Assembly: GCA_046861615.1 (NCBI GenBank)
Contig: JBHHUS010000008.1
Coordinates: 1 to 47,719, forward strand
Direction: 5' to 3'
DNA from: CAZNUM01 sp046861615
GTDB taxonomy: Bacteria > Fidelibacterota > Marinisomatia > Marinisomatales > TCS55
DNA: 47,719 bases
Part shown: positions 17,059 through 25,433 of the stretch, in pieces
Layout of the letters: every line of letters begins with the position of its first letter
Numbering within the stretch: position 1 is the first letter of the stretch
Notes under the pieces: generated by a model
The model's input: the letters and a program-made list of their open reading frames with translations, nothing else
Database searches by the model: none
What the model was told of the DNA's origin: nothing
Position numbers and translations under genes: made by a program

Positions 17059-18006
17059 ATGCAGCCTAAAATTAGAATAGTACCAATTTTGATTTTGCTG
17101 GTGACAATGGTCAGCGGACAGTCCTCCGGACTGGTAGTACTAATGAATCCTGTTCAAAGCGAACAGGGACAGGACGAGGAAGAACGCTGGGTCCGGGATT
17201 ATTACCACTACCGTGTAAGTGATATCGATCAGTTAGACGTTATCGTCAATTACAATCTCGGGGAACTGAATCTTGAAGCTAATCACCGAAAGGGAATGAT
17301 TGATGGTTCAATTCGTTACTATCCTTCTTTGACCAAACCAAAAATACAATATAAAACCAGAGGAACCACCGGCATCCTGGATATTACCGCTAAGGCAAAT
17401 GAAGATGATTCGCACCTGACTGTTTCCTGGGACGAATTGAAATCGTTTAAAGTGAATACAGAGCAATTGAAAAACGAGCTTGATTTTGCCCTACCCAGCA
17501 ATATACCCACGGACCTGGATTTAAAATTCGGACTGGGAGAAGCTCAAATTAATTTAACTGATTTACAATTATTAGGGCTAAATCTGGATTGCGGACTGAG
17601 TGATGTTCAACTCCAGATCAACAAGCCGAATGATATTACCAGTCGGTACCTGGAAATAACCAATGGTTTAGGTTCATTTAAGGCCACCGGACTGGGGTAT
17701 CTCCGGACTAGACATGTTAACCTAAAAGTGGGACTGGGATCTGCCGAATTAGATTTCCGCGGACAAATTCAGGAAGATCTAGAAATCAATATAGATGTTG
17801 GGCTGGGGTCGTTAGAACTGATATTTCCAAAAAATGTTAACGTTCAGGCTAACGTGAAAGAAAATTTCCTCTCGGGAGTCAATATTAATGACCTCGTAAA
17901 ATCGGGGACAACCTGGACAACACCTGATTGGGATGAATCCCGGCCAACGGTGACATTAGACGTTAATGTCGGCCTCGGTTCTATAGATATTGACCTTCGA
18001 AAATAA
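17059..18006 (+). CDS. exported Toast_rack/LiaF-like beta protein
   Basis: 315 residues from the ATG at 17059, one base after the preceding stop; an in-frame TTG at 17023 would overlap the upstream gene and spoil the signal peptide. The signal peptide is IVPILILLVTMVSGQ. The body has repeated G-L-G-x-x-x-L/I motifs (NYNLGELNLEA, KFGLGEAQINL, DCGLSDVQLQI, KVGLGSAELDF, DVGLGSLELIF, NVGLGSIDIDL), the pattern of Toast_rack/DUF2154 domains found in LiaF-like cell-envelope stress proteins. Here the protein is secreted rather than membrane-anchored. It ends the sigma-factor operon. Its stop abuts the stop of the convergent elbB gene with no spacer. Confidence 0.72.
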   Translation: MQPKIRIVPILILLVTMVSGQSSGLVVLMNPVQSEQGQDEEERWVRDYYHYRVSDIDQLDVIVNYNLGELNLEANHRKGMIDGSIRYYPSLTKPKIQYKTRGTTGILDITAKANEDDSHLTVSWDELKSFKVNTEQLKNELDFALPSNIPTDLDLKFGLGEAQINLTDLQLLGLNLDCGLSDVQLQINKPNDITSRYLEITNGLGSFKATGLGYLRTRHVNLKVGLGSAELDFRGQIQEDLEINIDVGLGSLELIFPKNVNVQANVKENFLSGVNINDLVKSGTTWTTPDWDESRPTVTLDVNVGLGSIDIDLRK

Positions 18007-18669
18007 CTAGTTCGCCAGCTCAAGAACCGCCGAAACCAGTTTTTCAATTCCTACGGCTGCTTCCTTGATAGAGTGTGCTTCCATGTAAGCGGGAGTTGAA
18101 ACAATTTTCATTTTCTGATCCACTACGATATCGTCCACCGGGCATAATATATGCTCGGAGCCCATCACTTCAATATCACTGGCAGTATTCTTATCCGATC
18201 CGATGGTCAATTTTGCTGATTCTTCGATCTCCCCTAGAATTTTAGCCATCACAGTCGGGGCAATACACATAACACCAACCGGTTTACCAGCTTTATGAAC
18301 CTCTTTAACTAATCTGAACACGTCAGGATTGATTTCGCAACCTGCCCCCGTCATGGCATAGTCACTCAGATTTTTTGCCACACCAAAACCACCCGGTAAA
18401 ATCAGTGCATCCAGTTCAGCGCTATCCACCGTATTAGCATCCCTGATATTACCCCGGGCAATCCGGGCCGCTTCGACCAGGACGTTCCGCACTTCATCCA
18501 TTTCCTCACCGGTGAAATGGTTAATAACATGCATCTGATCAATGTTGGGTGCCATGATCACCATCTCTGCTCCGGCCCGGTCCAAAGCCAGCATGGTAAT
18601 GACTGACTCATGGATTTCAGCTCCGTCGTTCACACCACACCCTGACAGTAAAATACCCACTTTAGACAT
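18007..18669 (-). CDS. elbB: ElbB-type DJ-1/PfpI family protein (glyoxalase-like)
   Basis: 220 residues. The family signature GILLSGCGVNDGAEIHE opens the protein, LPGGFGVAKNLSDYA lies near residue 91, and the nucleophile-elbow cysteine is in GVMCIAPTVM (Cys about 135). This matches ElbB, once linked to isoprenoid synthesis and later shown to have weak glyoxalase activity; the physiological role is unclear. I start at the ATG at 18669 because GGAGG lies five bases upstream; a TTG four codons earlier overlaps that site. It is the last gene of a minus-strand run. Confidence 0.92.
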   Translation of the reverse strand: MSKVGILLSGCGVNDGAEIHESVITMLALDRAGAEMVIMAPNIDQMHVINHFTGEEMDEVRNVLVEAARIARGNIRDANTVDSAELDALILPGGFGVAKNLSDYAMTGAGCEINPDVFRLVKEVHKAGKPVGVMCIAPTVMAKILGEIEESAKLTIGSDKNTASDIEVMGSEHILCPVDDIVVDQKMKIVSTPAYMEAHSIKEAAVGIEKLVSAVLELAN

Positions 18670-18684
18670 AATTACCTCCAAATA

Positions 18685-19632
18685 TTAATTGTCGACTATA
18701 TTTTGTCGTAATGATCGATTTCTCAAAATATTCCTTTTCAAGCCTTGTAACTTTGTCCGTCTCACAGCAGAATCACGGAATAATTTACGAAATCCTTCTT
18801 CCTCTATCTGCTCCCAATCCTGGTTTTGCCATTTTAAAATTTCTGATCGTGGTAGAAACTCTTTTAGAGGAGATTTTCGGGCAAATCTAATATTCCACGG
18901 GCACACTTCCTGACAAATATCGCAACCGTAAATCCAGCCATGAAGGGGTGGCGTATCCTCACAAAACGTTCCCCGGTGTTCAATTGTCAGGTAGGAAATG
19001 CATTTTCCGGCATCGATTTGATATTCAGTAAGTGCCTGCGTGGGGCAGGCATCGATGCAGGCGGTACAAGTGCCACATAAATCTTGGTTAAATATTGGAT
19101 CACATTGTAAGTCCACATCAACGATCAGTTCTCCTAAAAAAAGCCAGCTGCCAAACTCTCTGGTGATCAAATTCGTATGTTTCCCCTGCCAACCCAAACC
19201 TGCTCGTTGAGCCCAGGTTTTCTCCATCACAGGTGACGTATCCACACAAACAATTCCTTTTAGTTCTGGAATCTGCTCTCTTATCCATGCCAGTAATCGT
19301 AACAATTTCGATTTGATAATCAGATGATAGTCCGTACCCCAGGCATAATTACTAAATTTATATATCGAATTCAAATCGGTCTGGTGGAAACCGGTGAAAT
19401 AATTCAGTCCAACTGAAATGATTGATTTAGCCTGGGGAAAATATTTCTGCAGATCTCCTCGCTCCCGTCGCCTTGCGACCATCCATCCCATGGAGGCATG
19501 ACGGCCACTATCTAACCAGGCTTCAAGATGTTCTTGTTCCAGCAGGGTAGCCGTAGCCCGGGCAATACCAATTTTTTGAAAACCCAATTTCCGGGCTTTA
19601 TTCTTAATACTGGCTGTGAGTGATAATACCAT
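18685..19632 (-). CDS. queG: epoxyqueuosine reductase
   Basis: 315 residues. QueG reduces epoxyqueuosine to queuosine in tRNA, using cobalamin and two [4Fe-4S] clusters. Cluster cysteines are seen in CGTCTACIDACP (Cys 186, 189, 192, 196) and CDICQEVCPWN (Cys 237, 240, 244). The conserved catalytic region CVDTSPVMEK is at about 129-138. The C-terminal HEAT-like extension of longer QueG forms is short here. It precedes elbB by 15 bases; tgt, another queuosine gene, is six genes upstream in the same direction. Like MetH, it depends on cobalamin. Confidence 0.95.
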   Translation of the reverse strand: MVLSLTASIKNKARKLGFQKIGIARATATLLEQEHLEAWLDSGRHASMGWMVARRRERGDLQKYFPQAKSIISVGLNYFTGFHQTDLNSIYKFSNYAWGTDYHLIIKSKLLRLLAWIREQIPELKGIVCVDTSPVMEKTWAQRAGLGWQGKHTNLITREFGSWLFLGELIVDVDLQCDPIFNQDLCGTCTACIDACPTQALTEYQIDAGKCISYLTIEHRGTFCEDTPPLHGWIYGCDICQEVCPWNIRFARKSPLKEFLPRSEILKWQNQDWEQIEEEGFRKLFRDSAVRRTKLQGLKRNILRNRSLRQNIVDN

Positions 19633-19719
19633 AGAAATGTAGAATAAATTAAGTCATCCCCCTACTAATAATTGACCAAAGGAAGAATCTCGTGGGTCGT
19701 TTTTATAATCCGATCAGGA

Positions 19720-20253
19720 CTACAATAACTTACCCGCCCAAAAAATCCCAATGACCGTCTTCACATCAGTGATCTCCCCTGCCCACACCATTTCCAGAGC
19801 AGTTGGCAATTTCAAAGGAATAAAATCAATGAATTCATCATGATCCATATTTTTCGAAACCGGGGTTAAATCTTCGGCCAGGAACAACCACATCCGCTCA
19901 TTGCTGTAACCAATACAGGGGTGGATTTCAGTTAATTGGGTCAACTTTCCCGCTTCATAGCCAATTTCTTCGGCCAACTCCCGTTTGGCTGTAATCAACG
20001 GCGATTCTCCCGGATCCAGTTTTCCCGCTGGTAATTCGATCAAACTTCTACCCATGGGGTAACGGAATTGACGGATAAACCCGATTGTGCCATCAGGCAA
20101 TATCGGAATCATGACTGCCGCACCGGGATGTTTGATATACTCCCGCAGGGAAGTTCTGCCGTTCGGTAATTTTACCTCATCGATCCAGACATCTAATAAA
20201 CGACCGGTATAAATGTTTCGGCTAGATAATCGTTTTTCCTGTAAATGTTTCAT
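19720..20253 (-). CDS. NUDIX hydrolase, ADP-ribose pyrophosphatase-like
   Basis: 177 residues from the ATG at 20253. The NUDIX box G-x5-E-x7-RELxEExG is complete (GKLDPGES at 77 through RELAEEIGYE at 91-100). The preceding RQFRYPMGRSLIELPAG block is typical of ADP-ribose/ADP-sugar pyrophosphatases. The frame is open much further upstream but that part lies inside the TPR-like gene and is not protein-like, so the ATG after that gene's stop is chosen; no good ribosome site is visible. Substrate is inferred from the family only. Confidence 0.9.
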   Translation of the reverse strand: MKHLQEKRLSSRNIYTGRLLDVWIDEVKLPNGRTSLREYIKHPGAAVMIPILPDGTIGFIRQFRYPMGRSLIELPAGKLDPGESPLITAKRELAEEIGYEAGKLTQLTEIHPCIGYSNERMWLFLAEDLTPVSKNMDHDEFIDFIPLKLPTALEMVWAGEITDVKTVIGIFWAGKLL

Positions 20254-20275
20254 AAATAGGGCGTTACTATTCTGA

Positions 20276-21040
20276 TCATTTATATTTATCCAGCAGGGAA
20301 CGGGCTTTTTTAATCTGTTCCCAATCCTCCACCGGTTCTTCTTTGGAAGGTACCATATTCGACACTTCTTCCAGTAACCGGATCGCTTTAGTCTTTTGTC
20401 CGTCTTTGTACAGTGCCTGTGCCAGATACACTTTTTGCACGGGAGTTGCTTCACCGATTCCAATCGCCAGTTTAAGATTCTTAATTGCATCATCATTATC
20501 AGGCCAGGACAAAATAAAGGGAATGTAGGGTGATTTAAAATGAACGGCGCCAAGCATAAAATAACCACCGCCATCTTCATAATTCGGATCCAGACTGATG
20601 ATGATTTCAGAATGGTGTTTCATTAAATCAGATACACCAGCCTTGGCTGCAGCAAAGATGCCGTAGACTTCTGCCCAACTGCCTAAATTAGACAAATACC
20701 AGTAACGTAAGGCTGCTGAATGGGGATAGGCAGCGATATACTTCTCACCCAGATCCTTTCCCTGCTGAAAGACGGCTTTCTGTTCATCTTTATCCAGTCC
20801 GGTGAACTTACCACGGTAGTAGTAACTTTTTAATAAATAAACTGCTGCATCCAGTTCTGAAACGGAGTCTGTAATTGCTTTTTCAAGGTAATCGATCGCT
20901 ATTTGGATGGGGATCCCTTTTGCCAGGTCCTCCCGGCTCCCGTGGGCGCGGTTCTCAAACGCTTCTATTCCCAGCTCCAGAGGTGACTGCGCTGCCAAAG
21001 TTGTGATTGTCAACGCCAATAACAGAAATAGATATTTCAT
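20276..21040 (-). CDS. exported TPR-like protein (TatT-like)
   Basis: 254 residues. A signal peptide (YLFLLLALTITTLAAQ) is followed by helical repeats: about 40-75, 80-115, 150-195 (YFMLGAVHFKSPYIPFILS) and 200-240 (VQKVYLAQALYKDGQKTKAIRLLEEV). The pattern recalls periplasmic TPR proteins such as the TatT component described for some TRAP transporters. No transporter gene is adjacent, so this is a fold-level suggestion. It follows the barrel-like gene by 12 bases. Confidence 0.7.
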   Translation of the reverse strand: MKYLFLLLALTITTLAAQSPLELGIEAFENRAHGSREDLAKGIPIQIAIDYLEKAITDSVSELDAAVYLLKSYYYRGKFTGLDKDEQKAVFQQGKDLGEKYIAAYPHSAALRYWYLSNLGSWAEVYGIFAAAKAGVSDLMKHHSEIIISLDPNYEDGGGYFMLGAVHFKSPYIPFILSWPDNDDAIKNLKLAIGIGEATPVQKVYLAQALYKDGQKTKAIRLLEEVSNMVPSKEEPVEDWEQIKKARSLLDKYK

Positions 21041-21052
21041 AATACGGTAAAG

Positions 21053-21823
21053 TTAAAAATATTCAATATAGGTAATTTTCAATTCCCGCTTGAAATAATC
21101 AACTTTTTCATCATCGAATAAAAGATTGTTGAAATCCATTTCAATATGTAAATGTTCAACAAACGTCCATCGAATGGCAGCATTAAGATAACCGCCTTGA
21201 CTGATTGACATTGTCTTGGCCGTCATATCATTTTCGTTGAGAGCAGCGTTGTATTCTACCAACAAGGAGAGTTCCGGGTTTATTTCCATATCGAGACCAA
21301 AAAAGGTATTAACATCCTTATCGCCGTCGTCCTGTTCGGTGAAATTGTAGTTCACACCTGCATGTAACCCCATATTCCCCAGTGGTGTTGTCCAGTTTTT
21401 ACTGGCGCTGGTGTAAATGCCCCAAGATTTGATATCATAACGGTTCTGTTCCTTTCCAAGATGGTAACCTCCGAATCCCTGAGTATCGATTCCAAGAGCC
21501 AGACCTGGAAAAGATCCGGTTTCATTCCGTAAACGATATTTCAAATTTGCCTCGGGTCGTGGATACCATTTTAAACTGTCATCGCCAATTAAATTTGGAG
21601 AACCAAATGAAAGACCGAACTGGAACCGATCTGTAATTCCGACACTGAGAGACGTAATCAGACCACCATCCTTTTGAACGCGCATTTGCACCGAATAACT
21701 GCCCCGCATCAGCGTGCCGGCAGATGGAATCGTAATTAAAGTAGTTGGTGGCGGATAAGAATTAGATTGGCCATCGGCCGTAACGAACAAGATTAAAAAC
21801 AAGCTGGCTTTAAAGAACTTCAT
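21053..21823 (-). CDS. predicted outer-membrane beta-barrel protein (YjbH-like)
   Basis: 256 residues from the ATG at 21823, chosen because AAGGA lies about eight bases upstream and the signal peptide FKASLFLILFVTADGQ then starts properly; an ATG eight codons earlier is possible. The body is made of alternating strands (e.g. GSYSVQMRVQ, FQFGLSFGSP, ALGIDTQGFGG, GLHAGVNYNF, AAIRWTFVEHLHIEMDF) and ends in EYF, a Bam-type terminal Phe. The opening TLITIPSAGTLMRGSY resembles YjbH/exopolysaccharide-linked barrels, a weak similarity. Function unknown. Confidence 0.65.
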   Translation of the reverse strand: MKFFKASLFLILFVTADGQSNSYPPPTTLITIPSAGTLMRGSYSVQMRVQKDGGLITSLSVGITDRFQFGLSFGSPNLIGDDSLKWYPRPEANLKYRLRNETGSFPGLALGIDTQGFGGYHLGKEQNRYDIKSWGIYTSASKNWTTPLGNMGLHAGVNYNFTEQDDGDKDVNTFFGLDMEINPELSLLVEYNAALNENDMTAKTMSISQGGYLNAAIRWTFVEHLHIEMDFNNLLFDDEKVDYFKRELKITYIEYF

Positions 21824-21909
21824 AAAAATTCCTTTGATATGTTTCAACGTATTTAAAAAACGTTATCAATTCAATTTACCCACCGGCATTCCAAAAAGCA
21901 ACCTTCCGC

Positions 21910-22866
21910 TCACGGGTAAAGTTTCTCCCCATACTTGGAAACTAATGATTCAACTCTCCCCAAGGGAATTGTCAGTGTATCCGTATCACCGGCAAGACGA
22001 AACAGTAAACGATTTGTTTCCAGATTGATGACATCAATTTCAAGTTGGTCTCCGTTGGTCAATATTAAAAGATCATACTCGCTCTCGGGTATAAAAACAT
22101 CAAAGGGGATCCGCAGTGGATTTGATTGAATATCTTCTAATATAACTGCCAGTTCATCCAGTCGATTCCCCCGCGGGGGCGGAGGTCGTTTATACAATTT
22201 ATCAGCCGGTACCTGGACAAGAGTAACATGACTTTTTTCCTGACCGGTGGCGTCAAATTCCCATATCTCCCGTCGACCAGAAATAAGATCGTAGTTATAA
22301 GCAAAACGCCTGACGGTGAGACTATTCGGTAATTCCAGCCAATTTTCACCGATCAGAAAACCGAGATGATCATAAATAAAATCAATTTCTCCGTAGGGAG
22401 TTCCATCAACTGTTAAAAAGCGGATGGTCTGGATATTGAATTCGGGATCAACCCTGAAAATACTCTTTGACCCCTCAAAATTAATCTGCTGATTGGGCTT
22501 AAGCAGAACTTTTCGGAATTCCAGGCCCCAGGGTTCATCTTCACCGTACTGAATCATTTCTGCCATGGTTCCATCGATAGAGAAACGGTACCGTCTGACC
22601 AATTGGTTTTCATCACTGTATTCCAACCTTTCCTTTCGAATAGTAGTACCATCGGCGTCAACCCACTCCTTAATTATCGGTTGTTTCTTCTGATTGTAAA
22701 AAACCTGTAAATAGGGTTGCTTAAACCGTTCAGTTGCCAACATTTTCAAATTGGCAATAAAATCTGCTTCCGAAGCAAAATACTGAACAAATCGAATCAG
22801 TCTGGCATCCGGTTCCTGGGAAATAGATAAAGATAAAAATAATCCAACTATCAGAATTTTCCTCAT
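21910..22866 (-). CDS. exported protein of unknown function
   Basis: 318 residues; I do not recognise it. A signal peptide (ILIVGLFLSLSISQ) is clear. The middle (about 60-230) contains beta-rich units resembling YwqK/RHS-like 'Y...G..I.......D' strands (RRYRFSIDGTMAEMIQYGED, FLTVDGTPYGEIDFIYDHLG). The C-terminal part (about 269-308) has LTNGDQLEIDVINLE and LTIPLGRVESL, a pattern also seen in the FxLYD-like protein at 30586-31437. It starts two bases after the tgt stop, so it is probably co-transcribed with tgt. Confidence 0.6.
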   Translation of the reverse strand: MRKILIVGLFLSLSISQEPDARLIRFVQYFASEADFIANLKMLATERFKQPYLQVFYNQKKQPIIKEWVDADGTTIRKERLEYSDENQLVRRYRFSIDGTMAEMIQYGEDEPWGLEFRKVLLKPNQQINFEGSKSIFRVDPEFNIQTIRFLTVDGTPYGEIDFIYDHLGFLIGENWLELPNSLTVRRFAYNYDLISGRREIWEFDATGQEKSHVTLVQVPADKLYKRPPPPRGNRLDELAVILEDIQSNPLRIPFDVFIPESEYDLLILTNGDQLEIDVINLETNRLLFRLAGDTDTLTIPLGRVESLVSKYGEKLYP

Positions 22867-22868
22867 GG

Positions 22869-24002
22869 CTACATACCGGGGAAGTTTTCCATATCAGTTA
22901 AATATGAACTGGACCAGGAATTGAAGGTACCAGCGTTAATGGTGTCCCTAATTTTTTTCATCAGTGTTGAAAAGTAAGTAAGATTATGAATTGTTGCCAG
23001 TCTCAATCCAAGGACTTCCTTGATGTTAAACAAATGGCGAAGGTAGGCACGGGTAAAATGCTCGCATCCGTAGCATTGGCATTGATTGTCCACCGGATTA
23101 AAATCTGTTTTATACTTTTCATTTCCAATATTCACGATACCATGACTGGTGAACAGCTGTCCGTTGCGTGCATTACGGGTCGGCAAGACACAATCAAACA
23201 TATCCACCCCATATTGAACCGATCGTACCAGATCAGTAGGTCGTCCAACTCCCATGAGATACCGGGGTTGATCTTTCGGTAAAAGGGTATCCAGTAACGC
23301 AATTATTTCAAACATGGCAGTTTTTTCTTCACCCACAGCTAAACCACCAATGGCAACTCCGCAACTGGCATAGGAGAGTACCGCTTCAACACTTTGAACC
23401 CGTAATTCTGGAAAAATACCACCCTGTACAATCGGAAACAGGGTTTGATTCCATTGGAAAAGGGGTGGAACCGAATGTAAATATTCATGACAGCGCTTCA
23501 CCCACAATGCTGTGCGTTTGACTGCTCCGAATAATGTTTTGTGGTCAGCATTTCCCGGCGGACATTCATCAAAAGCCATAATAATGTCGGCTCCCAGTTC
23601 TCGTTGAATTTTCATGGATGTTTCCGGGGAAAGAAAATGGCGGCTTCCGTCAAGGTGGGATTGGAATTCCACCCCCTCATTCTGAATTCGGTTTAGTCGG
23701 GCTAAGGAGAATACCTGATAACCCCCGCTGTCTGTGAGAATTGAGCGATTCCAACCCATAAATTGATGCAGGCCACCCGCTTTTTGCACCGCCGATGCCC
23801 CCGGTCGCAGGTACAGGTGATAGGTATTTCCCAAAATAATATTAAAATCGAGAAGACCCAATACTTGAGGATCAATTGTTTTTACTGCCCCCTGAGTGCC
23901 GATGGGCATAAATGCCGGTGTGGCAATAATGCTATGATCTGTTTTGACTACTCCAAAACGGGCGGAAGTTTTTTCGTCTGCACTATTTATTTGAAAATTC
24001 AA
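22869..24002 (-). CDS. tgt: tRNA-guanine(34) transglycosylase
   Basis: 377 residues, full length for bacterial Tgt. It exchanges guanine 34 for preQ1 in GUN tRNAs, the base-insertion step of queuosine synthesis. The motifs are TPAFMPIGTQGAVK, LTDSGGYQVFSLARL (catalytic Asp), MAFDECPPGN, GGLAVGEE and the zinc site at CQCYGCEH near residue 310-317 with a later His. The start is a TTG at 24002, which gives the usual N-terminal spacing to TPxFMPxGTQG; no ATG fits. It follows radA after 14 bases. Confidence 0.97.
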   Translation of the reverse strand: MNFQINSADEKTSARFGVVKTDHSIIATPAFMPIGTQGAVKTIDPQVLGLLDFNIILGNTYHLYLRPGASAVQKAGGLHQFMGWNRSILTDSGGYQVFSLARLNRIQNEGVEFQSHLDGSRHFLSPETSMKIQRELGADIIMAFDECPPGNADHKTLFGAVKRTALWVKRCHEYLHSVPPLFQWNQTLFPIVQGGIFPELRVQSVEAVLSYASCGVAIGGLAVGEEKTAMFEIIALLDTLLPKDQPRYLMGVGRPTDLVRSVQYGVDMFDCVLPTRNARNGQLFTSHGIVNIGNEKYKTDFNPVDNQCQCYGCEHFTRAYLRHLFNIKEVLGLRLATIHNLTYFSTLMKKIRDTINAGTFNSWSSSYLTDMENFPGM

Positions 24003-24016
24003 CGGTACTGTTTTGA

Positions 24017-25372
24017 TTAAAATAACAGCTTAAAAGCATCCCGTACTGTTTTTACCGGTTTCAGCGTAATTGAACTCATTTTTTCCTGTATACGGTTGAT
24101 ATTCACTGCTGGAGCTAACAATTCTTTGAAACCCAGGGAAGCTGTTTCTTTAACCCGTTTTTCAAAATGACTTACCGACCTTATTTCCCCGCCAAGGCCA
24201 ATTTCCCCCACCAGGGCAATTTGAGGGGAAATAAGTATATTCCGGGCACCGGAAGCAACCGCGCTGATCACAGCCAGATCGGCAGCTGGATCATCCACTT
24301 TCAAACCGCCAACCAGATTCACAAACACATCGCTGGTACCCATTAGAATTCCGACTCGTTTTTCCAGTACTGCCAGCAGCATGGCCAGACGTTTATAGTC
24401 GAATCCGTTTACATTACGCTGAGGTATTCCGAAATTGGTTTTAGAAACCAAGGCCTGGACTTCAACCAGAATCGGGCGGCTACCCTCCATGGAGGGAAAA
24501 ATAGCCGAGCCTGAAGTTTCTTCCTGCCGTTCAGCCAGAAAAATCTCAGAGGGGTTAGTCACCTCCATCAATCCTGTACGCTCCATATGAAAAATTCCGA
24601 CCTCATTGGTCGTACCAAACCGGTTTTTAACCGATCGTAGGATTCGGTGATCCTGGCGCTCTTCACCCTCCAGATACAAGACTGTATCCACCATGTGTTC
24701 CAGCATTTTAGGGCCGGCGATAATACCTTCTTTGGTCACATGACCAATAATAATTACAGTAATATTCCCCATCTTGGCTGCCTGGAGAAACCTCTGCCCA
24801 CATTCCCGAATCTGGCTGGCAGATCCCGGCAGGGAATCAAGACTGTCACTGTAAACGGTTTGAATTGAATCAATGATCACTACTTTCGGCTTCACCAAAG
24901 AGAACTGATCCAAAATTCGGTTGATATTGTTTTCAGAAGAAAGGAAAAGAGAATCCAGTTGTATTCCCAATCGTTTAGCCCGAAGAGCAATCTGATCTTC
25001 ACTCTCCTCGGCAGAGACATAGAGTACGATTTGATTCAAATTGGGGACCAACTGTAAAGCCAAAGTAGATTTCCCGATTCCCGGGTTACCGCCCAATAAA
25101 ATCAGTGATCCTTCCAGAAGCCCCCCTCCCAGCACGCGATTCACTTCTCCAATACCGGTTCGGATACGGTGGCCCGGGCTACGGTTTAACACATCTGTCA
25201 GTACCACTGAATCACGTTGGGGTCCAGTGTTTTGTTGGGCACGATCTTGTCGAACCTGATATTCACTAAGTGTACCCCATTCTTTACATTTGGGACATTG
25301 ACCGTTCCACTTCGGAAAATCCTCGCCACAGGCAGAACAGAGATAGACTGTTTTTGATTTATATTTAACCAT
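24017..25372 (-). CDS. radA: DNA repair protein RadA
   Basis: 451 residues. The C4 zinc finger CSACGEDFPKWNGQCPKC is at about 12-29, Walker A GGNPGIGKST at about 94-103, Walker B VVIIDSIQT, the RadA-specific KNRFG motif, and a Lon-protease-like C-terminal domain (about 275-451). RadA is a RecA-like helicase that promotes branch migration in recombinational repair. It lies between the peptidase-propeller-barrel gene (61 bases upstream) and tgt. Confidence 0.97.
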   Translation of the reverse strand: MVKYKSKTVYLCSACGEDFPKWNGQCPKCKEWGTLSEYQVRQDRAQQNTGPQRDSVVLTDVLNRSPGHRIRTGIGEVNRVLGGGLLEGSLILLGGNPGIGKSTLALQLVPNLNQIVLYVSAEESEDQIALRAKRLGIQLDSLFLSSENNINRILDQFSLVKPKVVIIDSIQTVYSDSLDSLPGSASQIRECGQRFLQAAKMGNITVIIIGHVTKEGIIAGPKMLEHMVDTVLYLEGEERQDHRILRSVKNRFGTTNEVGIFHMERTGLMEVTNPSEIFLAERQEETSGSAIFPSMEGSRPILVEVQALVSKTNFGIPQRNVNGFDYKRLAMLLAVLEKRVGILMGTSDVFVNLVGGLKVDDPAADLAVISAVASGARNILISPQIALVGEIGLGGEIRSVSHFEKRVKETASLGFKELLAPAVNINRIQEKMSSITLKPVKTVRDAFKLLF

Positions 25373-25433
25373 TTAGAAGTAGAAATTGAAACAGGTTCAG
25401 ACGAGAATCAAGCTGAAAGCAGGGTGCCTTGGA

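Noticed and set aside
20254..20580. N-terminal extension of the NUDIX protein (to 286 residues)
   Set aside because: The extension lies inside the TPR-like gene in another frame and is rich in Trp, Cys and Lys without family similarity; the start at 20253 gives a normal NUDIX protein.
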